From contig DASZZZ010000017.1 in the NCBI GenBank assembly GCA_036260375.1, forward strand, positions 6,542 to 70,541: a stretch of 64,000 bases of DNA, in the 5' to 3' direction. A program made the translations under genes and the position numbers. Below the pieces are notes generated by a model, which was not told the origin of the DNA, searched no databases, and was given only the letters and a program-made list of their open reading frames with translations. How positions within the stretch are numbered: position 1 is the first letter of the stretch; each line of letters starts with the position of its first letter. Below are positions 1 to 7,769 of this stretch, one piece after another. Source of the stretch: DASZZZ01 sp036260375 (GTDB taxonomy: Bacteria; Actinomycetota; CADDZG01; WHSQ01).

Positions 1-1
1 C

Positions 2-391
2 AATCCCGACGAATTGCGCGGGCTGATCCGGCTCGCGGGCGCGTCCGAGGTCATCTTCGACTCGGCGCGCGAGATGACGCGCCTGGTCGAGGAGGGCGAG
101 GAGCTGCACCCGGTCATAGCGGCCGCGTTGGTCGAGTCCGACGAGGTCGGCTACGAGACCGTCGTGCAGCCCGGGTCGGCCGCCGACGGGCACTCGATCA
201 AGGAGCTGTCGGTCGAGACGGAGACGGGCATGTTCGTGCTGGCGGTGCAGCGCGGCCGGCGCTGGACGTACCGGCCCAAACCGCGCTTCGTGCTCGCCGC
301 GGGCGACCGCGTCGTCGCCATCGGCCCCGCGGAGGGCGGCGAGGAGCTCGACCGTCTCGTGGGCGCGGCCCCCGAGTACGCCGACGCGTGA
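2..391 (+). CDS. PhoU/TrkA-C-type ion transport regulatory protein (3' part)
   Basis: The reading frame is open from the first bases, so the gene begins outside the window and only its C-terminal ~129 residues are here. The first ~45 residues form a charged helix pair like the end of a PhoU-like domain. The rest reads as a TrkA-C (RCK C-terminal) domain, with a GHSIKEL segment and the typical ending FVLAAGDRVVAIGP. TrkA-C domains bind small ligands and regulate K+ or Mg2+ channels and transporters at the membrane. PhoU plus TrkA-C without a membrane part occurs in actinobacterial transport regulators. The membrane partner is not visible here. The domain call is fairly sure, the transported ion is not. 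Confidence 0.75.
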   Translation, partial: NPDELRGLIRLAGASEVIFDSAREMTRLVEEGEELHPVIAAALVESDEVGYETVVQPGSAADGHSIKELSVETETGMFVLAVQRGRRWTYRPKPRFVLAAGDRVVAIGPAEGGEELDRLVGAAPEYADA

Positions 392-458
392 GCCGTTTCG
401 CCGCGCGCCGGCACGGGCAGGTCATCGAGGGAACCGAGACGACCGAGGAGGGGTCGTA

Positions 459-752
459 ATGGCCAAGGGCAAGATCACCGGCGAGCCGACCGCGAGCGGC
501 GTGCCGGCGCGCAAGCCGACGTTGTTCCAGAACCTCGCCGCGATCGTCGCGGGCGTGCTCGCGGTGAAGCTCGCGACCTACGTCGTGACGACGATGTGGC
601 GGCTCGCGACGCGAGAGAACCCGCCGCAGCTCGACGAGCCCGTCCCGGCGCTCAAGAAGGCGGCGTGGCTCGGGTTGATAGGAGCCGCAACCGGCGCCGC
701 GCGGCAGTCCGCGCGCGATCTCGTCAAGCCCCCGACGGGCAAGCCCGCGTAG
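459..752 (+). CDS. DUF4235 family small membrane protein
   Basis: A 97-residue protein with a strong Shine-Dalgarno (GAGGAGGGG) before its ATG. It has a hydrophobic stretch at about residues 25-45 (LAAIVAGVLAVKLATYVVT), a charged middle, and a second weakly hydrophobic, glycine/alanine-rich helix (LGLIGAATGAARQ) near residue 75. This matches the actinobacterial DUF4235 family, whose function is unknown. It lies 67 bases downstream of the TrkA-C gene on the same strand and converges on the 49-residue gene that ends at 775. Confidence 0.75.
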   Translation: MAKGKITGEPTASGVPARKPTLFQNLAAIVAGVLAVKLATYVVTTMWRLATRENPPQLDEPVPALKKAAWLGLIGAATGAARQSARDLVKPPTGKPA

Positions 753-774
753 CCGCCCGGCGCACGACGCGCGC

Positions 775-924
775 CTAGAGGGGACGGTCGGCGGACGAGC
801 CCGAGCCGCGTCCCATGAAGCTCTCGTAGAGCCTGCGGATCTCCTCGTAGCGCTCGCGTCCGGCCTTGGCTCCGAGGACGTATCCGAGCGCGAATCCGAG
901 CACGAAGCGCGGCGACGGCAACAT
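775..924 (-). CDS. YtxH-like small protein, 49 aa
   Basis: A 49-residue ORF starting with ATG at 924 and ending with TAG at 775-777. It opens with a short hydrophobic glycine-rich helix (FVLGFALGYVLGAKAGRERY) and continues with a charged amphipathic helix (EEIRRLYESF). This pattern is typical of small YtxH-like or tail-anchored proteins common in Actinomycetota, often seen as FALGYxLGxxAGRERY. The strong resemblance and a stop-codon spacing of 22 bases from the convergent DUF4235 gene support it as real despite its size. No function is known. An envelope location is inferred from the N-terminal helix. Confidence 0.7.
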   Translation of the reverse strand: MLPSPRFVLGFALGYVLGAKAGRERYEEIRRLYESFMGRGSGSSADRPL

Positions 925-1045
925 GGCGCCTCCCGACGTCCGACGGCGATGACTCGCGGCACCTTATGACGAACGCCATCGACATCGGTACTCGGCGCCG
1001 CGTAGGGTGCCTGCGGGAGACCGTGCTAGGGAGGAGGTTCGGGGG

Positions 1046-1435
1046 ATGCATCGGAGCCGGATCGGTTCGGTGGTGATCGACTGCAACGACTTCGACGCCG
1101 GGGTGCGCTTCTGGCGGGAGGCGCTCGGCGTTCCGGAGAACACAGTGCAGATCGGTTCGAGGTTCGCTTCGCTGGGACAAGTCGGAGGCGGCTGGCGCGT
1201 GCTGATCCAGCGCGTGCCGGAGCCCAAGACGTGCAAGTCGCGCGTGCACCTCGACATCGAGAGCGACGACATCGACGCCGAGGTACAACGCCTCGAGGCA
1301 CTCGGCGCGACCCGCGTGGAGCCGTTCGGGCACGCCCCCGGATGGGTCATGACCGACGTCAACGGCAACGAGTTCTGCGTGTTGTCGTCGGGGACGACGC
1401 CGGGATGGCCGCACGGGATCGTGGAGTGGCCCTAG
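1046..1435 (+). CDS. VOC (glyoxalase/bleomycin-resistance) family protein
   Basis: A 129-residue single-unit VOC protein. The β-strand opening (IGSVVIDCNDFDAGVRFWREALG), the VHLDIESDDID segment and the closing DVNGNEFCVL are the usual landmarks of the family; the final Glu (GNEF) is the usual metal-ligand position. I chose the ATG at 1046 because GGGAGGAGG lies upstream and the longer in-frame start lacks a ribosome site. A paralogue of the same subtype is encoded at 61624-62010. Substrate unknown; members range from lyases and dioxygenases to drug-binding proteins. Confidence 0.85.
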   Translation: MHRSRIGSVVIDCNDFDAGVRFWREALGVPENTVQIGSRFASLGQVGGGWRVLIQRVPEPKTCKSRVHLDIESDDIDAEVQRLEALGATRVEPFGHAPGWVMTDVNGNEFCVLSSGTTPGWPHGIVEWP

Positions 1436-1471
1436 CGCGACGCGCGTCGTTTGCCCACCGCGCGCCGCGGG

Positions 1472-1477
1472 TAGCAC
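1472..1477 (+). promoter_or_regulatory. Possible -10 element of a leaderless SDR transcript
   Basis: TAGCAC lies 6 bases before the GTG start of the SDR gene at 1484, which has no Shine-Dalgarno. This spacing would place the transcript start at or next to the start codon, a common arrangement in actinomycetes. It is seen by motif only. Confidence 0.35.
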
Positions 1478-1483
1478 GACCGC

Positions 1484-2377
1484 GTGCCGTCGTCGCCGCG
1501 CCGCAGTAGTCGCCGCGCTCCCGCGCGCGCCCGTCGCGCCGCGGTCGTGACCGGCGGCTCCAGCGGCATCGGCGCCGCGACCGTCGACCTGTTGTCGTCG
1601 AAGGGCTGGAACGTCGTCGCATGCGCGCGCTCGCGCGACGCTCTCGCGCGCGTCGCGCAACGCTGCGCCGGCCGCGCCGGCCGCGTCGTGACCGTCACGG
1701 CCGACGTCGCCGACGCCGACGCCGTCGCGCGCGTCGCGCGCGTCGCGATCGAGGAGCTCGGCGGCTTCGACGCGTGGGTCAACAACGCCGCGCTGCTGGC
1801 GTACGGCCGCTTCGAGGACCTTCCGGCCGAGGCGTTCCGGCGCGTCGTCGACGTGAACCTGTTCGGCTACGCCAACGGCATGCGGTGCGCGCTCGAGCAC
1901 TTTCGCGGCCGCGGCCAGGGCGTCGTCGTCAACGTCTCGTCGCAGTTGGGCAAGTTCGCGTCGCCCCACGTCGGCGCGTACGTCACGAGCAAGTTCGCGA
2001 TACAGGGCCTGTCGGAGACGGTGCGGCTCGAGCTCGGCCCGCGCTCCCCCGTACGGATCTCCGTCGTGCTGCCGGGCGGCGTCGACACGCCGATCTACCG
2101 GCGCAGCGCCAACTTCAGCGGCGCGCGCGCGTCGCCCTCGTATCACCTTCAGGACCCGCGCCGGGTCGCGCGCGCGGTGTACCGGTGCGTCCGGCGGCCG
2201 CGGCGCGAGATCGTCGTGGGGCCGAGCACGCGTCCGCTCGCCCTGCTGCATGCGGTCGCGCCGGGGTTGTACGAGCGCCTCGGAGCGCGTTTCGGCGAAA
2301 GCGTCCAGCTGTCGGACGACCCGGCCCCGCCGACGGACGGCAACCTCTACGTCGCGTCGGAGCGCGTCGTCGACTAG
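1484..2377 (+). CDS. SDR family oxidoreductase
   Basis: A 297-residue classical short-chain dehydrogenase/reductase, slightly longer than the ~250 norm because of a basic N-terminal stretch. The dinucleotide-binding TGGSSGIG is at residues 23-30, NNA at 100-102, catalytic Ser at 152/153, and Tyr166/Lys170 form the YxxxK pair. The C-terminal extension (residues ~215-297) resembles SDRs that act on lipids or steroids near membranes; that is inference. The start is GTG with no clear ribosome site, see the TAGCAC element just upstream. Its TAG stop shares the four bases CTAG (2374-2377) with the convergent oxidoreductase gene. Confidence 0.88.
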   Translation: MPSSPRRSSRRAPARARRAAVVTGGSSGIGAATVDLLSSKGWNVVACARSRDALARVAQRCAGRAGRVVTVTADVADADAVARVARVAIEELGGFDAWVNNAALLAYGRFEDLPAEAFRRVVDVNLFGYANGMRCALEHFRGRGQGVVVNVSSQLGKFASPHVGAYVTSKFAIQGLSETVRLELGPRSPVRISVVLPGGVDTPIYRRSANFSGARASPSYHLQDPRRVARAVYRCVRRPRREIVVGPSTRPLALLHAVAPGLYERLGARFGESVQLSDDPAPPTDGNLYVASERVVD

Positions 2378-3996
2378 CCGCGCCGTCTCCGCGTCGCCAG
2401 CGCGCCGACGCCCGCGACGCCGAGGGCGGCGAACGCGCGGCCCCGGCGGCGCGCCGCGAGCGCGGCGCGCGCCGCGTTCGACCCGGGCGCTCCGTGCACG
2501 CCGCCGCCCGGGTGCGCGGAGGCCGACGCGAGATAGAGTCCGCGTATCGGCGTCTCGGCGCGCGCGGCGCCGGGAGTCGGACGGAACACGAGCTGCTGAT
2601 GCAGCTGCGCGGTGCCACCGTTGACCGACCCGCCCACGAGGTTGCCGTCGAGCTCCTCGAGGCGCGGCGGCGTGAGGACGTGGCGCGCGCGCACGAGCGC
2701 GCGGAAGCCGGGCGCGAGCCGCTCGATCTCGGCCTCCATTCGGTCGGCCATCGCGTTGGTCTCGCCGTCGTCCCACGTTCCCTTGATCTCGCCGCGCCCG
2801 TCGTCCTTGACGCTCTGCGGCACGTGCGTGTACGCCCACGCGGTGTGCGTGCCGGGGGGCGAGCGCGTCGGGTCGGCGACGTTCATCTGACCGAGCACGA
2901 GATACGGACGCGCCGGCACGACGCGGCGCGCGAGGTCGGTCGAGACCTCCGTGAGGTGGTCGAGGCTGTCGGCGACGTGGACGGTGGCGGCGCGCCGCGC
3001 CGGCTCCGACGTCCACGGGATCGGGCCGTCGAGCGCCCAGTCGACCTTCACCGTGCCGTTGTCGTGGTGGAAGCGGCGCAGGTCGCGCGCGAACGCGGCG
3101 GGCAGCTCGTCCTCGCCGACCATGTCGAGGAACAGCGCCGGCGCCGAGACGTCGGCGAGCACGGCGCGGCGCGCGCCGACCTCGTCGCCCGACGCCGTGC
3201 GCACCGCGACCGCCCGACCGTCGCGGATCACGATGCGCGCGACGCGCGCGTTGCACTCGACGCGGCCGCCGCGGTCGCGCAGCCGCGCGACGAGCGCGTC
3301 GGTGAGCCGACCCGCGCCGCCCTCCGGCGTCGGATAGCCGTACTGCTGGCCGAGGCAGCACAGGAGCCAGCCGAGGAAGCCGCTGAGAGCCGATTCGGGC
3401 GTCAGGTCGGCGTGCAGCGCGTTGCCCCCGAGCAGGACGCCGCCACCCTCGCCCGCGAACGTCTCCTCGGCGAGCCGGCGCAGCGGCAGCACGGCGAAGC
3501 GCGCGAACCGAACGAGCTCCGACACGTCGAGCGCGGCCGCGATGCGCGCCGCGCCGCGCACCGGCGGGAACGGACGCAACAGCGCGTCGAGAACGCCCGG
3601 GCCGACCCTGCCCCACAACTCGTACAGGCGCCGCCACGCGTCGCCGTCGCCGGGCGCGAACGCGTCGAGCGACGCCGCGGTGACGTCGAGGTCCTGGGAC
3701 AGCACGGCGCAGCGTCCGTCGGGCGTCGGGTGCGCGACGACGAGCTCCGAGCGCGCCCAGCGCAACCCGTAGCGCTCGAGCGCGAGCGCGCGCAGCGTCG
3801 GCGACGCGTAGCCGAGCGGGTAGAACGCGCTGAACACGTCGTGCACGAAGCCCGGCTCGGTGAGCTCCGCGCTGCGCACCGCGCCGCCGGGCTCGGGCGC
3901 GGCCTCGAGCACGACGACGCCCCACCCGGCGTCGGCGAGGAGGTTCGCGGCGACGAGCCCGTTCGGCCCCGCGCCTACGACGACCGCGTCGTGCAT
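2374..3996 (-). CDS. Phytoene-desaturase-like NAD(P)/FAD-dependent oxidoreductase
   Basis: A 540-residue flavoprotein of the CrtI/phytoene dehydrogenase-like group. The N-terminal FAD-binding GAGPNG is at residues 8-13 followed by the usual Glu-ended β-strand (VVVLEAAPEPGG). The C-terminal FAD motif appears as LYLASASAHPGGGVHGAPG. The ATG at 3996 is preceded by AAGGAG. The frame is open further upstream, but that part lies over the divergent SRPBCC gene's promoter and has no matching residues. These enzymes desaturate or isomerise polyenes, retinoids or related lipids; no other carotenoid genes are present, so the substrate is unassigned. It ends on the same CTAG as the SDR gene. Confidence 0.85.
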   Translation of the reverse strand: MHDAVVVGAGPNGLVAANLLADAGWGVVVLEAAPEPGGAVRSAELTEPGFVHDVFSAFYPLGYASPTLRALALERYGLRWARSELVVAHPTPDGRCAVLSQDLDVTAASLDAFAPGDGDAWRRLYELWGRVGPGVLDALLRPFPPVRGAARIAAALDVSELVRFARFAVLPLRRLAEETFAGEGGGVLLGGNALHADLTPESALSGFLGWLLCCLGQQYGYPTPEGGAGRLTDALVARLRDRGGRVECNARVARIVIRDGRAVAVRTASGDEVGARRAVLADVSAPALFLDMVGEDELPAAFARDLRRFHHDNGTVKVDWALDGPIPWTSEPARRAATVHVADSLDHLTEVSTDLARRVVPARPYLVLGQMNVADPTRSPPGTHTAWAYTHVPQSVKDDGRGEIKGTWDDGETNAMADRMEAEIERLAPGFRALVRARHVLTPPRLEELDGNLVGGSVNGGTAQLHQQLVFRPTPGAARAETPIRGLYLASASAHPGGGVHGAPGSNAARAALAARRRGRAFAALGVAGVGALATRRRRG

Positions 3997-4105
3997 GTAC
4001 GTCTCCTTCCTCGCGTCACGCCGGCCTCCACGCTCCCGTACCCGTTTTTCGCGCCGCGGCCTCGGGTAAGACGCCGCTCGAACCGTACGCCGAACCGGAG
4101 CTGCC

Positions 4106-4552
4106 ATGGCCGTCGTGCACGCCGACATCCTCGCCCCTCCCGCGCGCGTCTTCGACACGCTGACCGACGCGTGGCGCTTCGACGAGTGGGTCGCGGGCGC
4201 CAAGGACGTGCGCGACGTCGACGACGAGTGGCCCGCGGTGGGCGCGGCGTTCCACCACACCGTCGGCGTCGGCCCCCTGTCGCTCGACGACCACACCGCG
4301 ATACGCGTGCTCGAGCCGCCGCGTCGCCTGGTGCTCGAAGCGAAGGCGCGGCCCGCCGGCGTCGTGCGCGTCGAGTTCGACCTCGTGGCGCGCGACGGCG
4401 GAACGCATCTGCGAATGGACGAGCGCGCGCTCGCGGGCCCCGCGCGCTGGATGGTGCCGAAACCCGTGTTCGACGCGCTCGTCTCGGTCCGCAACCGCGA
4501 GACGTTGCGCCGGCTCAAGCGCCTCGTCGAGCGCGAGCACTCCACCGCCTGA
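4106..4552 (+). CDS. SRPBCC family protein
   Basis: A 148-residue START/Bet v 1-like fold protein. It opens with the typical first strand and helix (DILAPPARVFDTLTDAWRFDEW), has the hydrophobic-cavity strands in the middle, and ends with the long C-terminal helix (LVSVRNRETLRRLKRLVE). Members bind hydrophobic ligands or act as polyketide cyclases. It is divergent from the phytoene-desaturase-like gene, separated by ~110 bases, and GGAG precedes the ATG. A ligand cannot be assigned. Confidence 0.8.
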   Translation: MAVVHADILAPPARVFDTLTDAWRFDEWVAGAKDVRDVDDEWPAVGAAFHHTVGVGPLSLDDHTAIRVLEPPRRLVLEAKARPAGVVRVEFDLVARDGGTHLRMDERALAGPARWMVPKPVFDALVSVRNRETLRRLKRLVEREHSTA

Positions 4553-4596
4553 CGCGCGCCGCGGTCGGCGCGCCGCGGGCCGCGCCTAGCGCGCAC

Positions 4597-4602
4597 TAGG
4601 CT
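4597..4602 (+). promoter_or_regulatory. Possible -10 element for the DAO-type oxidoreductase
   Basis: TAGGCT stands 26 bases before the ATG at 4629. The same hexamer occurs upstream of the GH15 gene (42873). No convincing -35 is visible. Confidence 0.3.
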
Positions 4603-4628
4603 CGGCGTCCACGACTCGACGGAGGACC

Positions 4629-5786
4629 ATGGCCGACAGCTGTGACGTCGCGATCGCCGGAGGGGGCATCGTCGGGCTCGCCTGCGCGCTCGAGCTTCGC
4701 CGGCTCGGCGCCGGGCGGGTCGTCGTGCTGGAGCGCGACGGTGCGTTGGGGCGCGGCTCGTCGGCGCGCGCCAACGGCGGCGTGCGCGCGCAGTTCACGA
4801 CTCCGGTCAACATCGCGTTCTCGCTGCACTCGATCGGCGAGTACGAGCGCCTCGCGCACGACGACGCCGCGCTCGCCTTCCATCAGACCGGCTACCTGTT
4901 CGTGACCGGGACCGAGGGCGGCGAGCGGTGGTTGCGCGACGCGTGCGAGCTCCAGCGCAGGCACGGCGTCGCGACCGAATGGCTCGACGCCGACGCGGTC
5001 GCGGCGCACGCACCGGTCGTGCGCACCGAGGGGTTGCGCGGCGCGACGTTCCACGGACGCGACGGCTTCCTCGATCCGCATGCCGCCGTCGCCGCGCTCG
5101 GGCGCGCGGCGCGCGCCGCGGGGGCCGAGATCCGGACGTCGTGCGCGGTCGAGGGCTTCGACGACGCCCCGGGCCGCGCCGTGCGCGTCGCCACCGCGCG
5201 CGGCCCCCTCGACGCGCGCGCCGTCGTCGTCGCCGCGGGCGCGCACGCCCGCGCGGTCGGCGCGCTCGCCGGGATCGACGTGCCGGTCGACCCGATCCGG
5301 CGCAACCTCGCGTTCGTGCGCGCGCCCGGGCATCCCGACGACCTCATCCCGATGTGCGTCGACGTCGACACCGGCGTGCTCGTGCGTCGGGAGGCCGGCG
5401 GCGGCTACCTCGTCGCGTACTCGAACCCCGGCGATCGCCCGGGTTGGGACACGTCGCTCGATCCCGCGTTCCTCGACGACGTCGCGGAGCGCATCGGCAA
5501 CCGGTTCCCGTCGCTCGAGAACGTGCCGATCGACCCGCGCCACTGCTGGGCCGGCCTCTATCCCGAGACCGCGGACCACCACGCGATCGTCGGCCGCGCG
5601 CCCGAGCGGCCGGAGCTCGTCGTGTGCGCGGGCTTCGGCGGGCACGGGCTCATGCACGCGCCGGCGGCCGGGCGCGCCGTCGCGGAGCTCGTCGTCGACG
5701 GCCGCTGCACGAGCTTCGACCTCCACGCGCTGCGCCCGAGCCGCTTCGCCGAGGGCGACCTCGTCGTCGAGAGCGCGACGCTGTGA
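4629..5786 (+). CDS. FAD-dependent oxidoreductase, DAO family
   Basis: A 385-residue protein of the D-amino-acid oxidase/sarcosine oxidase β-like family. The FAD Rossmann motif GGGIVGLACALELRRLG is near residues 11-27 and is followed by the expected VVVLERD. The second conserved DAO region is the arginine/glycine segment GRGSSARANGGVRAQF. The C-terminal FAD-contact motif appears as GFGGHGLMHAPAAGRAVAEL. Such enzymes oxidise the C-N bond of secondary or N-methyl amino acids, giving an imine and usually H2O2. The start is ATG with GGAGG upstream. The neighbouring SRPBCC genes suggest small-molecule metabolism, but no substrate can be read from sequence. Confidence 0.85.
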   Translation: MADSCDVAIAGGGIVGLACALELRRLGAGRVVVLERDGALGRGSSARANGGVRAQFTTPVNIAFSLHSIGEYERLAHDDAALAFHQTGYLFVTGTEGGERWLRDACELQRRHGVATEWLDADAVAAHAPVVRTEGLRGATFHGRDGFLDPHAAVAALGRAARAAGAEIRTSCAVEGFDDAPGRAVRVATARGPLDARAVVVAAGAHARAVGALAGIDVPVDPIRRNLAFVRAPGHPDDLIPMCVDVDTGVLVRREAGGGYLVAYSNPGDRPGWDTSLDPAFLDDVAERIGNRFPSLENVPIDPRHCWAGLYPETADHHAIVGRAPERPELVVCAGFGGHGLMHAPAAGRAVAELVVDGRCTSFDLHALRPSRFAEGDLVVESATL

Positions 5787-5792
5787 TCCGCG

Positions 5793-5807
5793 CCGCCCGA
5801 CGGGCGG
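5793..5807 (+). terminator. Short GC hairpin after the DAO-type gene
   Basis: CCGCCCG and CGGGCGG form a perfect 7-bp inverted repeat around a single A, seven bases after the stop. There is no U-tract. A weak terminator is plausible. Confidence 0.35.
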
Positions 5808-5881
5808 GATGGCGGGACACGCGGCGTACTGGGTGCGCGTAGGGGCTTGATTCCGAGACCGGATCCGGGCCTGCTATCGGC

Positions 5882-6364
5882 ATGGAGATGCCCGAGAGAC
5901 TCACGCGCTACTACTTCCGCAGCTCGTGGACGACGACCCACGACCCGCGCGACCTCTACTCGGCGTTGGCGGAGCTCGGCCGCTACCCCGAGTGGTGGCG
6001 CGAGGTGCGCGTCGCCGAGGAGGTCGGCGACGGCGTCTTCCGCCTCGAATGCCGCTCGCTTCTCCCCTACTGGCTCCGGTTCACGTCGACGCGCGCCCGC
6101 GCCGACGAGGACGAGGGCGTGCTCGAGAGCACTCTGGCGGGCGATCTCGAGGGCTACACGCGCTGGGTCGTATGGCCGGCCCCCGGCGGCGCCGAGCTCG
6201 TGTTCGAGGAGGACGTCGTGACCAACAAGCGGTCGCTGCGCGTGCTCGCGCCCGTGGCGCGGCCCGCGTTCCGCCTCAACCACACGCTGATGATGCGCAA
6301 CGCGCGGCGCGGCCTCGAGACCTACATGGCCGGCTACCGGCTCGGCCGCGCCGACGCGTCGTAG
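5882..6364 (+). CDS. SRPBCC family protein (cyclase/dehydrase-like)
   Basis: A 160-residue START/Bet v 1-fold protein. Landmarks are the opening strand with YFRSSWTTTHDPRDLYSAL, the following YPEWWREV, and the long C-terminal helix carrying NARRGLETYMAGYRLGR. Two in-frame ATGs lie at 5882 and 5888. The second has GGAG four bases upstream and could be the real start. It follows the DAO-type gene by 95 bases. A polyketide cyclase/lipid-binding role is the usual family label, but no ligand can be named. It converges on the secreted-protein gene ending at 6395. Confidence 0.78.
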   Translation: MEMPERLTRYYFRSSWTTTHDPRDLYSALAELGRYPEWWREVRVAEEVGDGVFRLECRSLLPYWLRFTSTRARADEDEGVLESTLAGDLEGYTRWVVWPAPGGAELVFEEDVVTNKRSLRVLAPVARPAFRLNHTLMMRNARRGLETYMAGYRLGRADAS

Positions 6365-6366
6365 GC

Positions 6367-6390
6367 GCCGGCGCGGCTCGAGACGCCGGC
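6367..6390. terminator. Hairpin between convergent genes
   Basis: GCCGGCG (6367-6373) pairs with CGCCGGC (6384-6390) across a 10-base loop, exactly in the 30-base gap between the stops of the SRPBCC and secreted-protein genes. Because the repeat is symmetric it could serve both strands. Confidence 0.4.
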
Positions 6391-6394
6391 TCCG

Positions 6395-6925
6395 CTACGA
6401 CAGGACGTCGCAGAACGCGGCGAGCAGCTCCTTGCCGACCGCCGGGCTCGTCGCGAGGTCGCGCAGCGGGTGCGGGCCGGCGGAGAAGACGACGTCGTAC
6501 TGACCCGGGCCGATCTCGATCACGTAGCGGCCGACGTCGCGGAAGCCCTCGGAGCCGGCGCGCACGTTGACCGACAGCCCGTTGATGACGATCGTCGTCG
6601 TTCCGTCGGGGTTGGGGATCACGCGCTGCAGGAACGCGTCCGGGCCCTCCTGGATCGTGAGACCGGTGTCGAGGTTCGCGATCGTGTTGTTCTCCTTGAC
6701 GTGCGAGTCGATGCGCACGAGCCGGCCGTCGGAGTCGAAAAAGCGGTACTGCTCGACGGTCAGGTCGATCGTCCAGCGGACCGGGAACCCGCACACGTCT
6801 CCCTGGTCCTCGACGACGTTGTGGATCGTGAACTCGCGGCGCGTGGGCGCGTCGGCGGACGCGGGCGCGGCGAGCGCGAGCGTGAGTCCAGCGACGGACG
6901 CGAGCACTGCAGCACGGCGAAGCAT
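6395..6925 (-). CDS. Secreted protein of unknown function
   Basis: A 176-residue protein with a clear Sec signal peptide: positive start MLRR, hydrophobic core AAVLASVAGLTLALAA and cleavage after PASA, about residue 25. The mature part begins with a REFTIHNVVEDQG strand, has one cysteine early (DVCGFPVRW) and one near the end, and looks all-β. The ATG at 6925 has GGGAGGAC upstream; longer in-frame starts would place a basic extension before the signal peptide. Similar secreted actinobacterial proteins of this kind are annotated as hypothetical. I do not recognise a named family. Confidence 0.75.
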   Translation of the reverse strand: MLRRAAVLASVAGLTLALAAPASADAPTRREFTIHNVVEDQGDVCGFPVRWTIDLTVEQYRFFDSDGRLVRIDSHVKENNTIANLDTGLTIQEGPDAFLQRVIPNPDGTTTIVINGLSVNVRAGSEGFRDVGRYVIEIGPGQYDVVFSAGPHPLRDLATSPAVGKELLAAFCDVLS

Positions 6926-7074
6926 GGAAGTCCTCCCCCCTGTCGAGCGGTACCTACGCAGCCTGAGGCCGGGAGCCGGACGGGTCAACGGGGGTCGGCG
7001 ACGAGCCGCGCGGCCCGGTCGCCCACGGCGCGCCGCGGGCTCGGCGAGATCGGTCGGGGTCGGCGCCGCCCGGC

Positions 7075-7105
7075 GCCCCGTGCCGCCCGCCGCGCGGCAC
7101 GGGGC
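7075..7105. promoter_or_regulatory. Perfect 12-bp inverted repeat upstream of the MarR gene
   Basis: GCCCCGTGCCGC (7075-7086) and its exact reverse complement (7094-7105) flank a 7-base loop. It lies in the divergent gap between the secreted-protein gene and marR-like gene, just upstream of a TAACAT hexamer, where a -35 region would sit. It may be the MarR protein's operator or a transcription terminator-like hairpin. Confidence 0.5.
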
Positions 7106-7109
7106 GACG

Positions 7110-7115
7110 TAACAT
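7110..7115 (+). promoter_or_regulatory. Possible -10 element of the MarR gene
   Basis: TAACAT lies five bases after the 12-bp inverted repeat and 52 bases before the GTG start at 7168. It matches four of six positions of TATAAT. Confidence 0.35.
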
Positions 7116-7167
7116 CGGCGCAGGATCGAGCGGGCGCACGGGCGGCCGCCGGCAAGGGGACGAGGAC

Positions 7168-7716
7168 GTGACGACGGCGCGGACGCGCACCATCGAGGAC
7201 ATCGTCGACCGCCACCTTCGGGACTGGGCGGTCGAGTTCCCCGAGCTCGACCTCGCGTCGGAGGGCGTCGTCGAGCGCATCCAGAAGCTGTCGCGCTACT
7301 TCACCAAGAGCTGTGCCGAGACCGCCGCCGACTACGAGCTGACGCTCGGCGACTGGCAGATCCTCTCCGCGCTCCGCCGCGTGGGTCCTCCCTACGAGCT
7401 GTCGCCGGGCAAGATCGCAGACGACCTGATGCTGTCGCCGGCGGCGGTGACCAACCGCCTCGATCGCCTCGAGCAGGCCGGCCTCGTCGAGCGCCGCCCC
7501 GACCCGTCCGACCGGCGCGCCCTGAAGGTGCGCCTCAGCGTCGAGGGCAAGCGCCGGTGGGGCGCCGCCGTCGGCGCGCAGGGCGACCGCGAGCGGCGCA
7601 TCACCGACGTCCTGACGGACCGTGAGAAGGAGACGCTCAACAAGCTGCTGCGCAAGCTGATGGTCCAGTGCGAGGCGATCGAGGGCCCGGTCCCACCGCG
7701 CCGCGACGACGTCTGA
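7168..7716 (+). CDS. MarR family transcriptional regulator
   Basis: A 182-residue winged-helix regulator. After an N-terminal helix (~residues 1-45) come the recognition region PGKIADDLMLSPAAVTNRLDRLEQAGLVERR and the wing DPSDRRALKVRLSVEGK, the standard MarR signature. A C-terminal dimerisation helix pair follows. The GTG start is preceded by GGGGACGAGG. MarR proteins usually repress their own gene and a neighbour and release DNA on binding phenolic or oxidant ligands. The Rieske oxygenase gene starts 53 bases downstream on the same strand and is the likely target. A perfect 12-bp inverted repeat upstream could be the operator. Confidence 0.9.
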   Translation: MTTARTRTIEDIVDRHLRDWAVEFPELDLASEGVVERIQKLSRYFTKSCAETAADYELTLGDWQILSALRRVGPPYELSPGKIADDLMLSPAAVTNRLDRLEQAGLVERRPDPSDRRALKVRLSVEGKRRWGAAVGAQGDRERRITDVLTDREKETLNKLLRKLMVQCEAIEGPVPPRRDDV

Positions 7717-7733
7717 GCCGCGCACGCGCGCGC

Positions 7734-7739
7734 TAGCAT
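7734..7739 (+). promoter_or_regulatory. Possible -10 element of the Rieske oxygenase gene
   Basis: TAGCAT stands 30 bases before the ATG at 7770, in the short gap after marR. It suggests the oxygenase may also have its own promoter. Confidence 0.35.
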
Positions 7740-7769
7740 CTCGATCCTCAACCCGAGCCCGAGGTCGCG

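Noticed and set aside
578..3925. A 1115-residue minus-strand open frame
   Set aside because: It is Arg/Ala-rich, crosses the SDR and VOC genes in antisense, has no recognisable motif and is the usual shadow of very high G+C coding DNA.
4554..4582. Direct repeat GCGCGCCGCGG twice
   Set aside because: Short GC repeat in a GC-rich gap; expected by composition and without associated features.
1621..4599. A 992-residue plus-strand open frame
   Set aside because: It runs through the SDR gene in another frame and antisense to the phytoene-desaturase-like gene. Composition is low-complexity Arg/Ala/Gly.
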